Source of the DNA: Notamacropus eugenii | Lineage: Eukaryota > Chordata > Mammalia > Diprotodontia > Macropodidae | Direction: 5' to 3' | DNA length: 64,000 nucleotides | Assembly: GCF_028372415.1 (NCBI RefSeq) | Contig: NC_092878.1 | Location: 137,180,250-137,244,249, forward strand | Part shown: piece after piece, positions 35,106 to 47,225 of the stretch | Layout of the letters: each line of letters starts with the position of its first letter | Numbering within the stretch: position 1 is the first letter of the stretch | The notes under the pieces: generated by a model | Databases searched by the model: none | Seen by the model: only the letters and a program-made list of their open reading frames with translations | What the model was told of the DNA's origin: nothing | Position numbers and translations under genes: made by a program

Positions 35106-35884
35106 TCTGATAAAGATTTGGTATCTAGATTTGTAAACAACACACATATATGTGTGTATATATGTATGTGTGTGTATATGTATATATACAAACATATAAG
35201 GACTGGTAGCCATTCTTTAATATATAAATGGTCAAAACATGAATAAACCATACAATACTCAAAAGGAGAAATACAAAGTATTCAAAATGGCATTGTTACA
35301 GATATGTTTGACACTAATAAGGTATTAAGGAAAATTTATTGCAGCAGAGTTCAGAGGAATTAAACATTTTGGCCAAAGTGCAACCCCTCCCCTTTCCAGA
35401 AGATGGGAGCACTGAATACAGAAGTGAGATGAGCTATACACTGTCAGTTCAAGACCAATTCTCCCACCAGGAGATGGATTGGACCATTCTCCATTAGGTC
35501 ACCATCTTCTCTATATGCCCATTACATAACCCCCTTTAGTGTGATCCCCCCTCCCAAACATGCTTCAACATAGGACCCACGATCAGAAAATGGAGGGATA
35601 ATTTTATGCGGAGTGTGTCTGCTTATATGCATGAGGTTCATTAAGCAAGTGCAGTGAAGAAAAGCTTTCTCTAAGTAACTCTAGGTCATTTTTCTTGGTT
35701 AACTCCAGCTGGCTGTAGATTTGTTTTCCTTATCAAAAACTTTGTAATTTTCTGAAGGTCACTGTCCATCTCCTGATTGGTTGAGTCCACCTGCAGTCTG
35801 CTGGCCTTCTTATTATCTGACTTATTCTCAATGACTTCATCACCTGATATTTTCTGTGGAAATTTAACTTTTTGCTGTCTCTCA
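35106..35884. other. Unassigned, with TATG/TATA-rich repeat
   Basis: A tatgtgtgtatatatgtatg-type microsatellite lies at 35143-35190. No gene is seen in the remainder. Confidence 0.45.
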
Positions 35885-36660
35885 CAGCATGAAAGAATAC
35901 TCCAAATCATTAATATTAGGAGAAATTCCAATCAAAATAAATTTGAAATTTCACCTCACATTCTGCAAATTTGCAAAAAAAAAAAAAAATGACCCCCAAA
36001 ACGACCACAGTCACCATGGGAGGGGTTGTGGAAGGTTAGGAACACTAATAATTTGTTGATGGATTTGTGAAATGGTACAACTATTTTGGAAAATAATTTG
36101 GAATTATGCCAATAAAGTGATTAAAATTTTATATCTTTGAATCAGAGACTCCATTACTAGGTTTATTATATCCAAAAAATCCTTCAATAAGAAAAAGTTC
36201 ATATATATATTCCAAAATATTTATGGCAGCACATTTTGTGATAGCTAAGAATTAGAAATAAAATAGATGTCCATAAATTGGGGAATGACTAAACAAATTG
36301 TGGCACATGAATGTGATGGAATATTATTGTGCTGCTAGAAATGATGTGTTTTATGATGAATACAGAGAAGCATGGAAAGATCTACATGAACTGATGCAGA
36401 GTGAGACAAGAAGAAGAAAGAAACAACATACATAGCAACTAAAACAACATAAAGGGAAAGAACAAAAAAATAACAAAATAAGAAAAACAACAAAATAACA
36501 AAAAAAATCAAAAAGTAAATGTAACAAAACCATGAACATAAAGGAGGACTCAAAAGAAGAGATATGAGAAAACACCTCCAACTTTCCCCTTTGTGGAGGT
36601 AGGAGGTCCATAGATGTTACCCAATGCACATGTTTTCTGGACCTCTTTTAAAAATTAGCA
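35885..36660 (+). mobile_element. Divergent L1 remnant
   Basis: L1 ORF2 C-terminal order with a different subfamily flavour: attccaatcaaaataaattt, gaatcagagactccattact, aatgactaaacaaattgtgg, atctacatgaactgatgcag. A-rich stretch 36420-36530. Confidence 0.75.
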
Positions 36661-37317
36661 TAGCTTGTCAACATATTGAAAAGAGTCCAGAAACATGTTG
36701 AAGCAATAATCAATGTGTTGCTAGAACCATACTAGAAATGTTTCCAGCACAGAAAATTCTGACAGACCTTGGACTGTACTGATACTGCCCCTGAGAATTC
36801 ATAGCCATCTCCATATCAAGGAAAGTCTTGAAGAACAACTTGGAGGAGAAACGTTTTACTTGATGAAAAATATCTACATCGTCTCCTAATCAAACAAAAC
36901 ACTGTTCAGTTTGGAGACTTTGGCCTTTTTAAGCTAAGATCTTTCTGAGCTCTCCATAGCATGGCAGCAAGTTAGTACATACGGTGAAAGTGAGATTTTT
37001 CAGGTGGGTGAGCCAACCAACATGTGATCTTGCCGATAAAGGTCCATATCATAATAAAACCTTGGACTTTTAGCTTTTTATAACTGACTTCTGGGATGAC
37101 CCAGAGAGGATGATCAGCAAGGAAGGGGGCTTTCGCTGAAAGACCCTACTGACATTTATTATTTCAATGTCAGACATGAGGAATTGTTTGCCCCAAGTTC
37201 GGTGAGCTGCACAAGCTTCTTTGACCCCGACCACTGTTTTAAATTAACAGAAAAATATGGGATTGAAATTATTGATTCAAACACTAGTGAAAATATAAAG
37301 GGCTATGGCTTAGATTA
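36661..37317. other. Unassigned DNA with a SINE-like sliver
   Basis: Bases 36908-36950 (gagactttggcctttttaag) match a known piece of the marsupial RTE-tailed SINE. The remainder is unassigned. Confidence 0.4.
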
Positions 37318-37758
37318 TGCAAGAAACAACTCTTTCAGACTTGGTGAAAGGTGAAGTTAAAATCCAGGTTTATTACGCAGTTGCAACCATGGGTGTTCTA
37401 TAGAATAGGCATACAGTACAGAAGCAAGAGAAAGACTTTTATTTCTGGCTTGACCACAGAGTCCCTCCTCTGTTTCCCCATTGGCTGCATCCTGCCTGTT
37501 CCTGACCTGCCTATTCCATGTTTTTCTCCTAGATGTGTTCCCCCTTCCTAATTAGTTTGCTCCACCTTGGGGGGATGTGGATCAATATTAAACAGCTCAT
37601 TAAGTATGTGTACAAGCTTCTGACCTATCCTGTTAGAGGCCTGGCTCTACCAGGTCATAACTGTGGTTGGAACTGGTTTCATTCTGTTTTCTTTCCTGCA
37701 AAGCTGGGAGTCTGTACATGCCACTCCCGTGGAAACAGAATTCCTTCTGTTTCTCACA
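37318..37758 (-). mobile_element. Probable solo LTR of an endogenous retrovirus
   Basis: In minus orientation it begins TGTGAGAAACAGAAGG, has an ATAAAAG TATA-like box near 37440, an AATAAA near 37365 and a terminal CA near 37318. The layout is retroviral LTR-like. Both ends are approximate and no target duplication is evident. No internal region is seen. Confidence 0.6.
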
Positions 37759-37799
37759 TTCTCTCCTCTTTTATTCAAATTCAAAACACCTTTCTTACA

Positions 37800-38010
37800 T
37801 CTAGTTAAGTTAGTATTAGTATAGTGTATGTATGTATGTCTCTCTCTATATATAAGTATATAGAAGTTCTTATGTATGTATACATAAGAAAAAGGTGGAA
37901 AGACTTACGTGCACTGACGTAAAGTGAGCAGAACTCTCTCTCCATATATATATATGTATGTATGTATCTATCTATCCAGTATACTAACTATACTAACTTA
38001 ACTAGATGTA
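37800..38010 (+). repeat. TATG/TCTA microsatellite region
   Basis: Two clusters of gtatgtatgt and tatatata units (37825-37882, 37940-37978) flank an L1 sliver (37888-37936, aggtggaaagacttacgtgc). Confidence 0.75.
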
Positions 38011-38224
38011 AGATGTGTACATATGTGTATGTATATGTTGTATACTGCACCAGTATAGAAATTTTCTCCTCAGCCATCTTCCCTTTAAGGAAGTACAACA
38101 AATATGGAAAAAGGTGGGGGGAGGTGGAGTGGTTGACACACTGACAAATCAAAGGGGCAGTCCCCTTAGTAAGTACAGAGTAAGTACTTAGAGTTACTAC
38201 AGAGTTAGTAAGTACTTAGTCCCC

Positions 38225-38830
38225 TAAGTGAGATACAGAGACCCAAAAGAAAAAGATGAGAGATAAATTGTCCATTTAAGACTTAGAAGTCTCATCTCAT
38301 ACAGCTGTCTTTGGGGGGGACCGTCTGATGAAGCTTTAAGAAAGGATGAGTTTGATGATCTTAGAAAAATATGGATAAACATGCACAAAATAATGAAAGG
38401 CAGAATAAGCTGAACCAAGAGCACATTGTATACAATAACATCAATCTTGTTTTAAGAACAACTTTGAGTGGCTAAGTCATTTTGACTACAAATTAGCTAC
38501 AAAAGACTGATGAAGGAAAAAAGCGTCTACATCCAGAGAAGGAGCTGATAAATAGAAGCAGGTAGAGAATGATTTTACATACACACACACACACACACAC
38601 ACATATAATACACAAACACTCGTATTTGTGTTTGATGGTAGCCATCTCTGGGGGAGTGGGGATGAAAAAAGGGAAAAAAGAAAAAAGTGACATGATAACT
38701 TTATTACGTACTTAAAAGGAATCACAAGTTGTACGTAGCAGATTTGCACTTCCATGTATAATCATCTATTTTTCTGTTCGACTATGTTGTAGAAATGTTA
38801 TGTTATGGAAAAGAAATTTTTTAGAAATAA
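38225..38830 (+). mobile_element. L1 3' end (subfamily shared with 46466)
   Basis: gatcttagaaaaatatggat, ccaagagcacattgtataca, an (AC)11 run at 38581-38602, atggtagccatctctggggg and a cacaagttgtacgtagcaga tail. The same landmarks occur at 46720-47220. Confidence 0.8.
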
Positions 38831-38844
38831 TTAGTGGGATACTT

Positions 38845-39300
38845 TCAGAAAAAAGGCAGAAAGACTTACATGAACTGATGTAAAGAGAAGTGAGCAGAAC
38901 CAAGAGAACATTGTATACAATAACAGCAAGACTGTATGATGAACAATGATGAATTATAACTATTCTCAGCAATATTCAAGAAGGAATTCTGAATTCCTAA
39001 TTCTGAAGGACTCATGATGATAAATGCTATCTGCCTTCAGAGAAAGAACTGATGGAGTTTGAATGCAGATCAAAGCTTACCATTTTTCACTTTATTTTTT
39101 CTCATGTTTTTTGGATCTGTGTTTTCTTCCACAATATGACTAATATGTAAATGTTTTGCACATACACATACATGCATTGCACATGTGTAACTCTATATTG
39201 CTTTAGAGAAGGAGGGAGAATTTGAAACTCAAACTTTAAAAAAAAGAATGTTAAAATTATTTTTACATGTAATTAAGAAAAATAATATTACCAAAAAAAT
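38845..39300 (+). mobile_element. 5'-truncated L1
   Basis: agaaagacttacatgaactg, gagcagaaccaagagaacat, a 3'UTR with gtgttttcttccacaatatg, and an A-rich end at 39280-39300. Confidence 0.85.
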
Positions 39301-40189
39301 AATAGGGATACATGAGCCAAGCTAGACGCATTTGGTAAAGGCAAACTAGTTGGCTTATTTCATGTGTGAAAAACACTGTTTTTAGAAAAACACAATTCAA
39401 GTCTAAAGTTTCTTACAGGTAATCAGAGAGTGCCAAATAAATACAAGCAAGGAGAGTGATTTTATGTAACTTCGACCTTTAAAAATACAAATTAACCTCA
39501 GCAACTAAAAAGTTGCTGAAATATCATCATAGGCAATATTAGCACACAAAAGCAAATATTTAGTTTAAGATATTTCCTGCTGACAAATTGGCAAAGTTAG
39601 TTAACCCATGGGAAACTTTGGGTTAAATACTAAAATAATCAGGGATGAGTGGTTCAGTGGCAATGCTTAGTTTTTCTGTAGAATCATTTACCTACTAAAT
39701 AGGGGGTCATAACCTGGAGAATGGATTAATAAATAAAATATCTATTAAAGTGCTGACTTTGTGCAAAGGCACTTCGCTAGGCACTAGCAACACAAAACAG
39801 AAAAGTAAGATAGTCCCTGCTTTCAGAGATGTAACATTTTGAGGGAGATAACACAGCTTTCAGAGATAAGCCAGATGGAAACGTTGTACAGTCCTTAGGG
39901 TTCAAAGGAGATGGTAATGCCTCTTCTTTTATGCCATTTTCATATGGGTTTTTTATGTTGTACCATTTGACAACTTCAAAGGCTGGTGACAAGAAATTTC
40001 TTTCCTGGGTGTTAAGTAGAAGTGTAGTGTCACCTGCCAGGTTGAACCTCCAGAGGAGTTGCTTCTCAGAGTGATGGCTGACGTTACTGGGCTATTTCTA
40101 AGAGTCCTGGGCTGGATTCCATTTGGGTCTGCGAAGAAATACTGGTCAAAGGGGTGGTGGTTGTTTGACCTGACTGGCACAAATGATGG
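39301..40189. other. Unassigned DNA with an old L2/L3-like remnant at 39725-39855
   Basis: The remnant shows aaggcacttcgctaggcact and tagtccctgctttcagagat. No gene is seen; the open frames (39777-40333 minus) have no known motif. Confidence 0.4.
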
Positions 40190-40325
40190 TGGTTGTAGTT
40201 TAACATGCTGTCTCCTGACAATGAACTTGGTTTTGTTGCTTAAAATATTTTGATACCTGTATTTCAATATAATTTGTTTTCTTTGCATTCCTTTGTATTT
40301 TATGCATTTAAAAATACTGTTCTGC
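40190..40325 (-). mobile_element. Terminal-repeat element, left part, split by L1
   Basis: atacctgtatttcaatataa, ttttatgcatttaaaaatac. The element resumes after the L1 at about 41240. Confidence 0.6.
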
Positions 40326-41165
40326 AACTCCAAGGAATCATCTCACACCTATCTTATTGGCTGACATGACAGAAAAGGAAAATGACAAATGTTGGAAAAG
40401 ATATGGGAAAATAGGGATACTGATGCACTGTTGGTGAAATTGCAAACTGGTTCACCCTTTCTTCAGAATAATTTGGAACTATGCCCCAAAGCTATAAAGC
40501 TGCATATACCCTTTGACTGAATGATACTACTACTAGATCTATGCCCCAAAAAGATCAAAGGAAAGGGATCCATATGTATAAAATATTTGTAGCAGCTCTT
40601 TTTGTGGCGGCAAAAAATGGAAATAAAAGGGATGCTCATCAAATAGGGAATGACTGAACAAGTAGTTTATGACTGCACTGAAATACTCTTGTCTTGTAAG
40701 AAATGACAAGGCTGATATTCTGTTTGTTTTCTTATCTAACTTTTCTCCTCTCTCTTCAGGAAGCCTTATTATTTCAATAAAGATGCATATGTGGCAATTA
40801 ACTTTGGACTGATTCTTCTAGAGCTATATTGGCTATATTTTATCCCTTAGGGGTCTAGGGATAGCCCTGAGGGTCAAAGGTGTAGGAGATGATTTCACAA
40901 AAACCTGGGAAGCTTTATTTGAGCTGATGAAAAGTGAAGTGAGAAGAACCAGGAGAACGTTGTATACAGTTACAGCAGTATTATGACAATGATGAACTTG
41001 ACTACTCTGGTCAATATAATGATTTATGACGATTTCAAAGGACTCATTCATCTCCAGAGAGAGAACTGATGAATTTTGAGAGAAGTTTGAAACATATTTT
41101 TTTTTCACTTTTTTTCTTGCTTTTTTTTTTGGTAACATGGTTAATAAGTAAATATATTTTGCATT
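40326..41165 (+). mobile_element. L1 (5'-truncated) inserted in the terminal-repeat element
   Basis: Order of ORF2 C-terminus: tcacacctatcttattggct, gatgcactgttggtgaaatt, gaggcaaaaaatgg-type block near 40610, then KTWEALFELMKSEVRRTRRT at about 40895-40960 and a 3'UTR. It is interrupted at 40711-40880 by about 170 bases not belonging to L1. Confidence 0.8.
40711..40880. other. Unidentified 170-base insert within an L1
   Basis: It carries a pyrimidine-rich tctcctctctcttcagg followed by ttatttcaataaagatgc. This resembles a splice acceptor or an LTR polyadenylation region. I cannot assign it. Confidence 0.35.
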
Positions 41166-41239
41166 GCTACGTTAGCTAAAATCCTATATTAGCCTTCACT
41201 AGTAAAAGTACAAACATAGTATCTTAAACACATACATAT

Positions 41240-41320
41240 AAAAAAACTTCTAAAAAGAGGTCTATAGGCTTTTCCAGACTTCTAGAGTGCTCCATGATAC
41301 ACAAAAGGTTAAGAACTCCT
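41240..41320 (-). mobile_element. Terminal-repeat element, right part
   Basis: aaaagaggtctataggcttt, gtgctccatgatacacaaaa and ggttaagaactcctgc complete the element begun at 40190. Confidence 0.65.
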
Positions 41321-41349
41321 GCATCAAGAACATCAACCAAAGGCTGAGT

Positions 41350-42026
41350 CGAAAGAATTAAAAGGGACATTTTCTCAATCTACCCATCATCTCTACCTTC
41401 CAGCATCAGACTTTATAGATTGGTTCCATTATATGTTATACTTTGCCCTTGAATTCTTTGTTCTTGTGTCCACTCACAGTCTATCAAACCTTAGTCCTGG
41501 GGAAAGTGCATCACAAACTTTTTACCTTGCCTAACTTGGGTACATTACAAATTCACATTATCCAATTTTATCTGGGCCCTCTCTGCTGTTACATGAGAAT
41601 CATTTTATTCTTCTGGCCCTCACTTAATCACACTGGGAAATGATCCTGTTCCAGACTTTTCCTTATCTCTTTCCTCACCCTAGCTTCTACACTATGCCAC
41701 ATATTCCCTTTCCCATGTCTCTGCTCTCTGTCTCTGTCTCTCTCTGTTGATCTGTCTCTGTATGTCCTTTTCTGTCTGTCTGTGTCTGAAGAAGGTCTTG
41801 ATCTCTACTTAACTGAGAACATTGAGGGAATACATCATAGATCGCTTCTTCATCCCTACACCCAGAGGTATAATGGAACCAGCAAAGACTTCCTACTATG
41901 AACTAATAAATTTTTAGTGTGGGGATTCACACATTGCAATTGGCAAACAGAATTCAATCAGGACTTGATAAATTGTTGCATTAATTACATATACTTGAAG
42001 AAGAAATATGAAGAAAAAGATGCTAT

Positions 42027-42072
<46 letters not shown>

Positions 42073-42355
42073 TCTCTTTCTTTGCTCCAGTTTTTGAGGA
42101 TGAGGTGAGCCTTTCTCTTGTGAAGCCAACCTCTCTACTTATGCCCCTGATCCCGTTCTTCTCTCATCTCCTCTGGGAGTTTGCCCTTTGATCACTGACT
42201 CTTTTGGTGTCATGTTGTTATCTACCAGCTCCTTCTCTGCTACCAATACCCATGCCCTGATCTCACCCATCCTTAAGAAAACAAAAACCTAAACCTGAAA
42301 CCCTTCACTTGACCCTCCCATGCCCTCATCATCCTGAGTTCCTCTTCTTTATCAC
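41350..42355 (+). mobile_element. Decayed L2 LINE region
   Basis: Long C/T-rich, weakly conserved stretch. The part at 42230-42350 (tctgctaccaatacccatgc, acccatccttaagaaaacaa, cttcacttgaccctcccatg) resembles the L2 reverse transcriptase region. A (CA)20 repeat sits at 42029-42068. Confidence 0.5.
42029..42068 (+). repeat. (CA)20 microsatellite
   Basis: Perfect 40-base CA run. Confidence 0.98.
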
Positions 42356-42357
42356 TG

Positions 42358-42680
42358 AATCACAGAATCCCAGAGTTGGAAGAAACCTAAGAGGTCACAC
42401 CCAAACAAAAATCTTCACTGTATATTTGACAAGTGGCCATTAAACCTTTGCTTTAGGACCTTTGATGAGGTCTTCTACCTTTTACTTGAGGCACCCTATT
42501 TCATTTTTGGATCATTTTAATTATTAGGAATATGTTCTTAACATTGAGTCTCAGTTTGTCACTGCAACGATTTCTTTTGTTCCTGCTCTTGCTGGCTGGA
42601 GATAAGCCAACCATATCTAATCCCTCTTTTAGACCCAACTCTGAGAAAAAACCATCTACAGTAGTTACCAAGTATACTAT
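42358..42680 (-). mobile_element. CR1/L3 LINE remnant
   Basis: cacagaatcccagagttgga, aagaaacctaagaggtcaca, acaagtggccattaaacctt, ttgaggcaccctatttcat. Confidence 0.65.
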
Positions 42681-42689
42681 CGTTGTTGA

Positions 42690-43135
42690 TGTTGATGTTT
42701 CCTAGTGACATCACCAGGCTCTGTCTTGACTTGCTAGGGAATTAGATTTAAATACGGCAAAGTCATCAGCCTCAGTCTGTCTTCTAGAATCATTTAAATC
42801 CAGTGGCAAGACAAATGTCAGGATGATTGATGATGGCTAGGAATGTTGTGGACCTTTGTATTTTCAATGTCTGGCCAACTTCGAAGCACTTCAAAGTGCC
42901 TGCCTCAGCTACCTTCATGGAAGTTGGAACAAATTGTTCTCATTCACCCATTCTGAGGGGAGAATCTTCATGTGTTTGAGGTAGACATTTCCCTACCTCA
43001 CCAATAGGTTTGAGGTCTACTGGTTATTCTCAATCTGGTTTAGCTCATCTTCCAAGACAGTTTTACCAGGGTATGGCTGCTGTGCACTCCACAGCTTCTT
43101 GGAGCCTCAGGTGACAGTTGACCAAGACAGGTTAT
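42690..43135 (-). mobile_element. RTE-tailed SINE-like repeat, second copy
   Basis: Shares ttctcattcacccattctg, caggatgattgatgatggct, ctaccttcatggaagttgga and cacagcttcttggagcc with 15189-15740. Confidence 0.75.
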
Positions 43136-43264
43136 AGGTAACAACTATAAATTCTCCATGGTTGCATGTTGGGTTGTGGATACTCTAAAATCTCAGCTAA
43201 GGCAAATTAAGCATCTTATATTTGAATGAAAGAAATAGTAGGGTTTATCACATGGACGTCATTG

Positions 43265-43460
43265 TGTCACATGTTGACTCACAGAATATAGGACCATAGA
43301 GTTGAAAGGGCCTTCAAAGGACAGCTAAAGATGTGTAAACTGAGGTTCACAGAGATTATCTATCTTGCCCCAAATCACTTGGGAAGTATGTATCAGAAAC
43401 ACAATATGAGGCCAGGTCGTTCAATTCATAAGTCAATCTTCTTTTCACTTTTCCACATTG
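43265..43460 (-). mobile_element. MIR3/CORE-SINE-like remnant
   Basis: cacagaatataggaccatag, agttgaaagggccttcaaag, gtaaactgaggttcacagag. Confidence 0.6.
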
Positions 43461-43499
43461 ACTGTTTATATTCTAGTAAATGGCAGACAAGTTGGTCTT

Positions 43500-43900
43500 C
43501 CTCATAGAATCACAGAATCTCCAAGTTGGAATGAACCTCAGGTAAGTCATTTGGATCATTTCATATTTTTCTAAACAGTATCTAACAAGTGTCCATCTAG
43601 TCTCCACTTGAGAACCTCCAGTCTGCTTTTGGACAGGTCTAACTGTTTTTCCTTATATCAAGTCAAAATGAACCTACTATTCTCCTCCTCTTCTCCTCCA
43701 CCCCTTTGTATCCTCCATCTTAACTTTAGCACACCCACACAATTAGCAATATACTCAAAGTTGAGATGGTAAGAAAGATTCCTATTGTTTGGGTCCAATG
43801 AAAATGAGGCCATCTGGACACAATTTTACTAAGTCATCCTGAATGTTGCTGAAATGATTGAGCTCTGTAAAATTGCAAAGTCACACCAAGTCACTAAGAT
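43500..43900 (-). mobile_element. CR1/L3 LINE remnant
   Basis: catagaatcacagaatctcc, gtccatctagtctccacttg, ttttccttatatcaagtcaa. Confidence 0.6.
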
Positions 43901-44044
43901 ATGGCTTGGAGGATTGGGGAGAAGGTCCACTTCTGACCTCTCCAACTGTCTTCCCCTCCTATCCTTTCTCCTCATGAGTGGGTAACTACAGGAATAGAGC
44001 ATTCTTAATGGACATCACAGAATGAGAGGTGACTGAGAGCCACC

Positions 44045-44053
<9 letters not shown>

Positions 44054-44100
<47 letters not shown>
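44054..44100 (+). repeat. (TG)n microsatellite with TA flanks
   Basis: About 23 TG units, flanked by ATAT runs on both sides (44045-44130). Confidence 0.97.
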
Positions 44101-44109
<9 letters not shown>

Positions 44110-44239
44110 CATATATATATCTATAAAATGTATATATAAATTTTTCCCCATGTCTGACTTTATTGTCTAATTCTCCAAATGAACACTGGGAAATAATCTA
44201 GTCAGGGACCTGTGATAACTCATAGCTGATATCAAGGGT

Positions 44240-44445
44240 CATGACACTGTGGAAGAGCACCAGCTCTGAAGTCAAAGGACTTGAGTTCAAATCTCACCTC
44301 TTACATTTAATACCTGTATGACCTTGGATAAACTTCTTGATCTCCTTGGTCCTCAGTTTCTTCCTTTACAAAACAAGGGGTTGAACTAAAAGTTATCTGA
44401 GGTCTTTTTCAGTTCTAGCTTTGTGATCTCTGCTATTCCATCCCC
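44240..44445 (+). mobile_element. CORE-SINE
   Basis: accagctctgaagtcaaagg, gagttcaaatctcacctctt, ggtcctcagtttcttccttt, ttttcagttctagctttgtg. Confidence 0.8.
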
Positions 44446-44794
44446 ATAATTCCAAAACAAGCCTCTCTTCTTTAAGATGGCAAAATTTAAAGGGAGAATA
44501 ATTTTAGCTCTGCCCCAACAGAGTCAAGTATCTGTTAATACTGTTTGGAGGAATGATTGCCAAAAATACCATCCAAACCACAAGTGTATGCCTAAACCTT
44601 GGCATGCCTCAGTCTTTCTTTGTCACGCAAACCTGGTCCACACAGATGCTCTAACATAAGCTGAAGCCTTCCCAACTATGCCTCACAAACCTTCCCATGA
44701 TTTGTGCCACCAACCAGGCATGAAGCTACAGGAGTTTGTTCACAGACCTCATGGAGGGAGCTGGCCTCTAAGTATTGCTGTTAAGTACAAAGTT
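44446..44794. other. No gene or repeat recognised
   Basis: Unassigned DNA. The 60-codon frame at 44477-44659 shows no family motif. Confidence 0.4.
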
Positions 44795-45190
44795 TCTCTA
44801 ATAATACACATCTCTGTAGCACTTTGAAGTTCATGTAAAACATTCCACATAATTTCCTGGGAGGTGAATTGTGTAAAGATTATAAACTTCCTTCTGCAGA
44901 TAATTAATATTACTTATTGTTACACAGTTATAGAGATTTAAGGTTTGCAAAGACACTTGCAAAGACCCTTGATATATATAATATTTGCACATATGTGTGT
45001 ATGTATTTTGGTATATATATTTATATATGTGTATGTATATATGTGTGTATATATATTATACAGATATAAAATTGATCCTCCCAATAACCCTGTAATGTGG
45101 GTGCTATTATTATCTCCATTTTATCAGATATGGAAACTGAGGCTCAGAAAGTATTCGATAGACATTATGCCACCTAGAAACAGACTCAGG
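44795..45190 (-). mobile_element. CORE-SINE-like remnant with TA/TG microsatellite
   Basis: ctctgtagcactttgaagtt and tgggaggtgaattgtgtaaa, then a TATA/TGTG-rich expansion (44970-45065), and cccaataaccctgtaatgtg, atatggaaactgaggctcag. Confidence 0.65.
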
Positions 45191-45269
45191 GAGATGAAGT
45201 GATCAAGTTGGCTCCACTTCAAAAGAAAATTCAGCAAAGACATTTGCCTATAAATCAGCATAGCTTAAA

Positions 45270-45660
45270 AGATGGTCTTGCAGAATTTCTAAAATTTAGT
45301 ACTGGAAAGGGCCTCAATGGTCAACTAGTCCAACTTATAAAAGAACTATCCCTACAATACATTTTGCAAATGGTCATTCAGTTCCTCTTTGAAGACTTTG
45401 TAATTCTTGAGGCAATTCATTCCACCTTTAGTTAGCTCTAATTTTTTTTATAATGTTTTTGCTGATATTGAGCCTTCCAACTTCAACTCTTTAGGGTCAC
45501 ATAGAACACAATTAACATTTCTTCCACAAGTTCTCGAGTGTAGCAATCATAACCTTTCCACTATGTCTTCTCTTTTCCATGCTAAATTTCTCCAGTTCCT
45601 CCATATGATAACACTCCTCCTCCAACATTTTATTTTAACCCTTGATATGAAACTCAGCCA
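45270..45660 (-). mobile_element. CR1/L3 LINE remnant
   Basis: tactggaaagggcctcaatg, gtcaactagtccaacttata, cttgaggcaattcattccac, atgctaaatttctccagttc. Confidence 0.7.
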
Positions 45661-46465
45661 GTTAAAAGAGGGTTACCCTGAATGAGAATATAAGAGCCCC
45701 ACCCTCAGAAGTGCACTTTGTAGCACCCTCTTTCTGCTGCATTGACTCGTGTCTCTGTATTCCTCAACACAGAGCTGGCCCTACGTGAATTATTCTCTAT
45801 GTTGGTGTGTATGTCTTACTTGTATTTTGGGTTCCCTTGTCCTCTCTTCCCTCTCCCCATCTTCAGCATTTTTTGCAATAAGCTTTCCATTGCTTTGGCT
45901 CCTACTGCTTTACATAGTTTCTCAGCATCTGAACTCATCAAAAGGTTTGCTTTTCCACCAGTCTGTGGCTGGCCCATAGACCTTTTCTTAGGTAAAAAGT
46001 GGGTACCAGAACAAAGACTTCATCTATTGACAGCTGCACCTACACCAGGAGAATGTGGCACTGTGAGCCAGCTGTAGAAAGCAATGGTCAGTGTTGGAAT
46101 CCTACAACCTCCTGGAAGGGGACTCCTTTATGCCAAAGGACTGTCTCAAAACAAGAAGAGAAAAAGATAGCATAGGACTGGACATTGAAATTCATAAGTC
46201 TAGTACAAGAAGCAGAAGTTCACACAGTCCAGATGTTCTAAACCTTTCTTGTGTATTGGACCTCATTGACATTGGAATGATGCTTTTAAGTGTATAAAAC
46301 AAAATACACAGGATTCCAAAAAAACCCCAATTATATAGAAATATAATGAGCAAATTTTCTTCTTAATCTAGATTAAGATCTCCTGCCATAACTCCTGCTA
46401 TGTAACTTACCACTGAAGATTTGAGATGTAGGAACCTTGTAAAAAGATGCCTTAAGAAAAATGGC
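45661..46465. other. Unassigned; possible old LTR-like repeat
   Basis: 45700-46150 has ggttcccttgtcctctcttc, cattttttgcaataagcttt and gtaaaaagtgggtaccagaa, which feel like an interspersed repeat. I cannot set boundaries or family. Confidence 0.35.
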
Positions 46466-47225
46466 ACCATTTTGGAGAACAATCTGGAATTATGCTCAAA
46501 GAGTTGCTAAACTGTCTATAACCCTTTGATCCAGCAATGCCACTACTAGGTCTATCACCAAAGATAATCAGATAAAAAAGAACCTATATGTTCTAAAATA
46601 TTTATAGCAAGTCTCTTTGTGGTGACAAAGAACTGTGGGGATGGTCATCACTTGGAGAATGGCTGAACAAGTGGTGGTATAAGATTGTGATGGAACACTA
46701 CTGTGCTGTAAGAAATGATGAGCTTGAGGATCTTAGAAAACCATGAATAGAACTGCACCAAATAAGGAAGGGTGAAATGAGGAGAACCAAGAGACCACTG
46801 TATACAGTAAAAGCAATATTGTTTTAGAAACAATTTTAGGTAAGTCATTGTGACTATTATAAATACCCAGGTTATCTACAAAAGACCCTATAAAGGAAGA
46901 TGCAATCACATTGAAGTATGTATAGAATGATTTTACATACATAATATATGCATATGTATGTATATAACATAGGCATATGTACACATATACACATACGTAT
47001 TTATATATAATGGTAGCCATCTTTAGGGTAGGATTGGGAGAGGGAAGAAGAAAAGGAGAAAAAAGTTACACAATAACTTTATTATATATTTAAAAGAGAT
47101 AGCAAGTTGTACATAACAGATTTTCAGTTTCATGTGCAATTGTCTTTTTTAAAAAATTCTACTGTGTTATAGAAATGTTTGTTTTATTTCATAAATTAAA
47201 AATAAAGCAAAGTTTAAAAAGGAAA
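46466..47225 (+). mobile_element. 5'-truncated L1
   Basis: caccattttggagaacaatc, accctttgatccagcaatgc, tggagaatggctgaacaagt, gatcttagaaaaccatgaat, atggtagccatctttagggt, and an A-rich end 47196-47225. Confidence 0.88.

Noticed and set aside
45690-46150. An LTR or retroviral fragment
   Set aside because: It has a repeat-like feel, but no ends, signals or family could be established.
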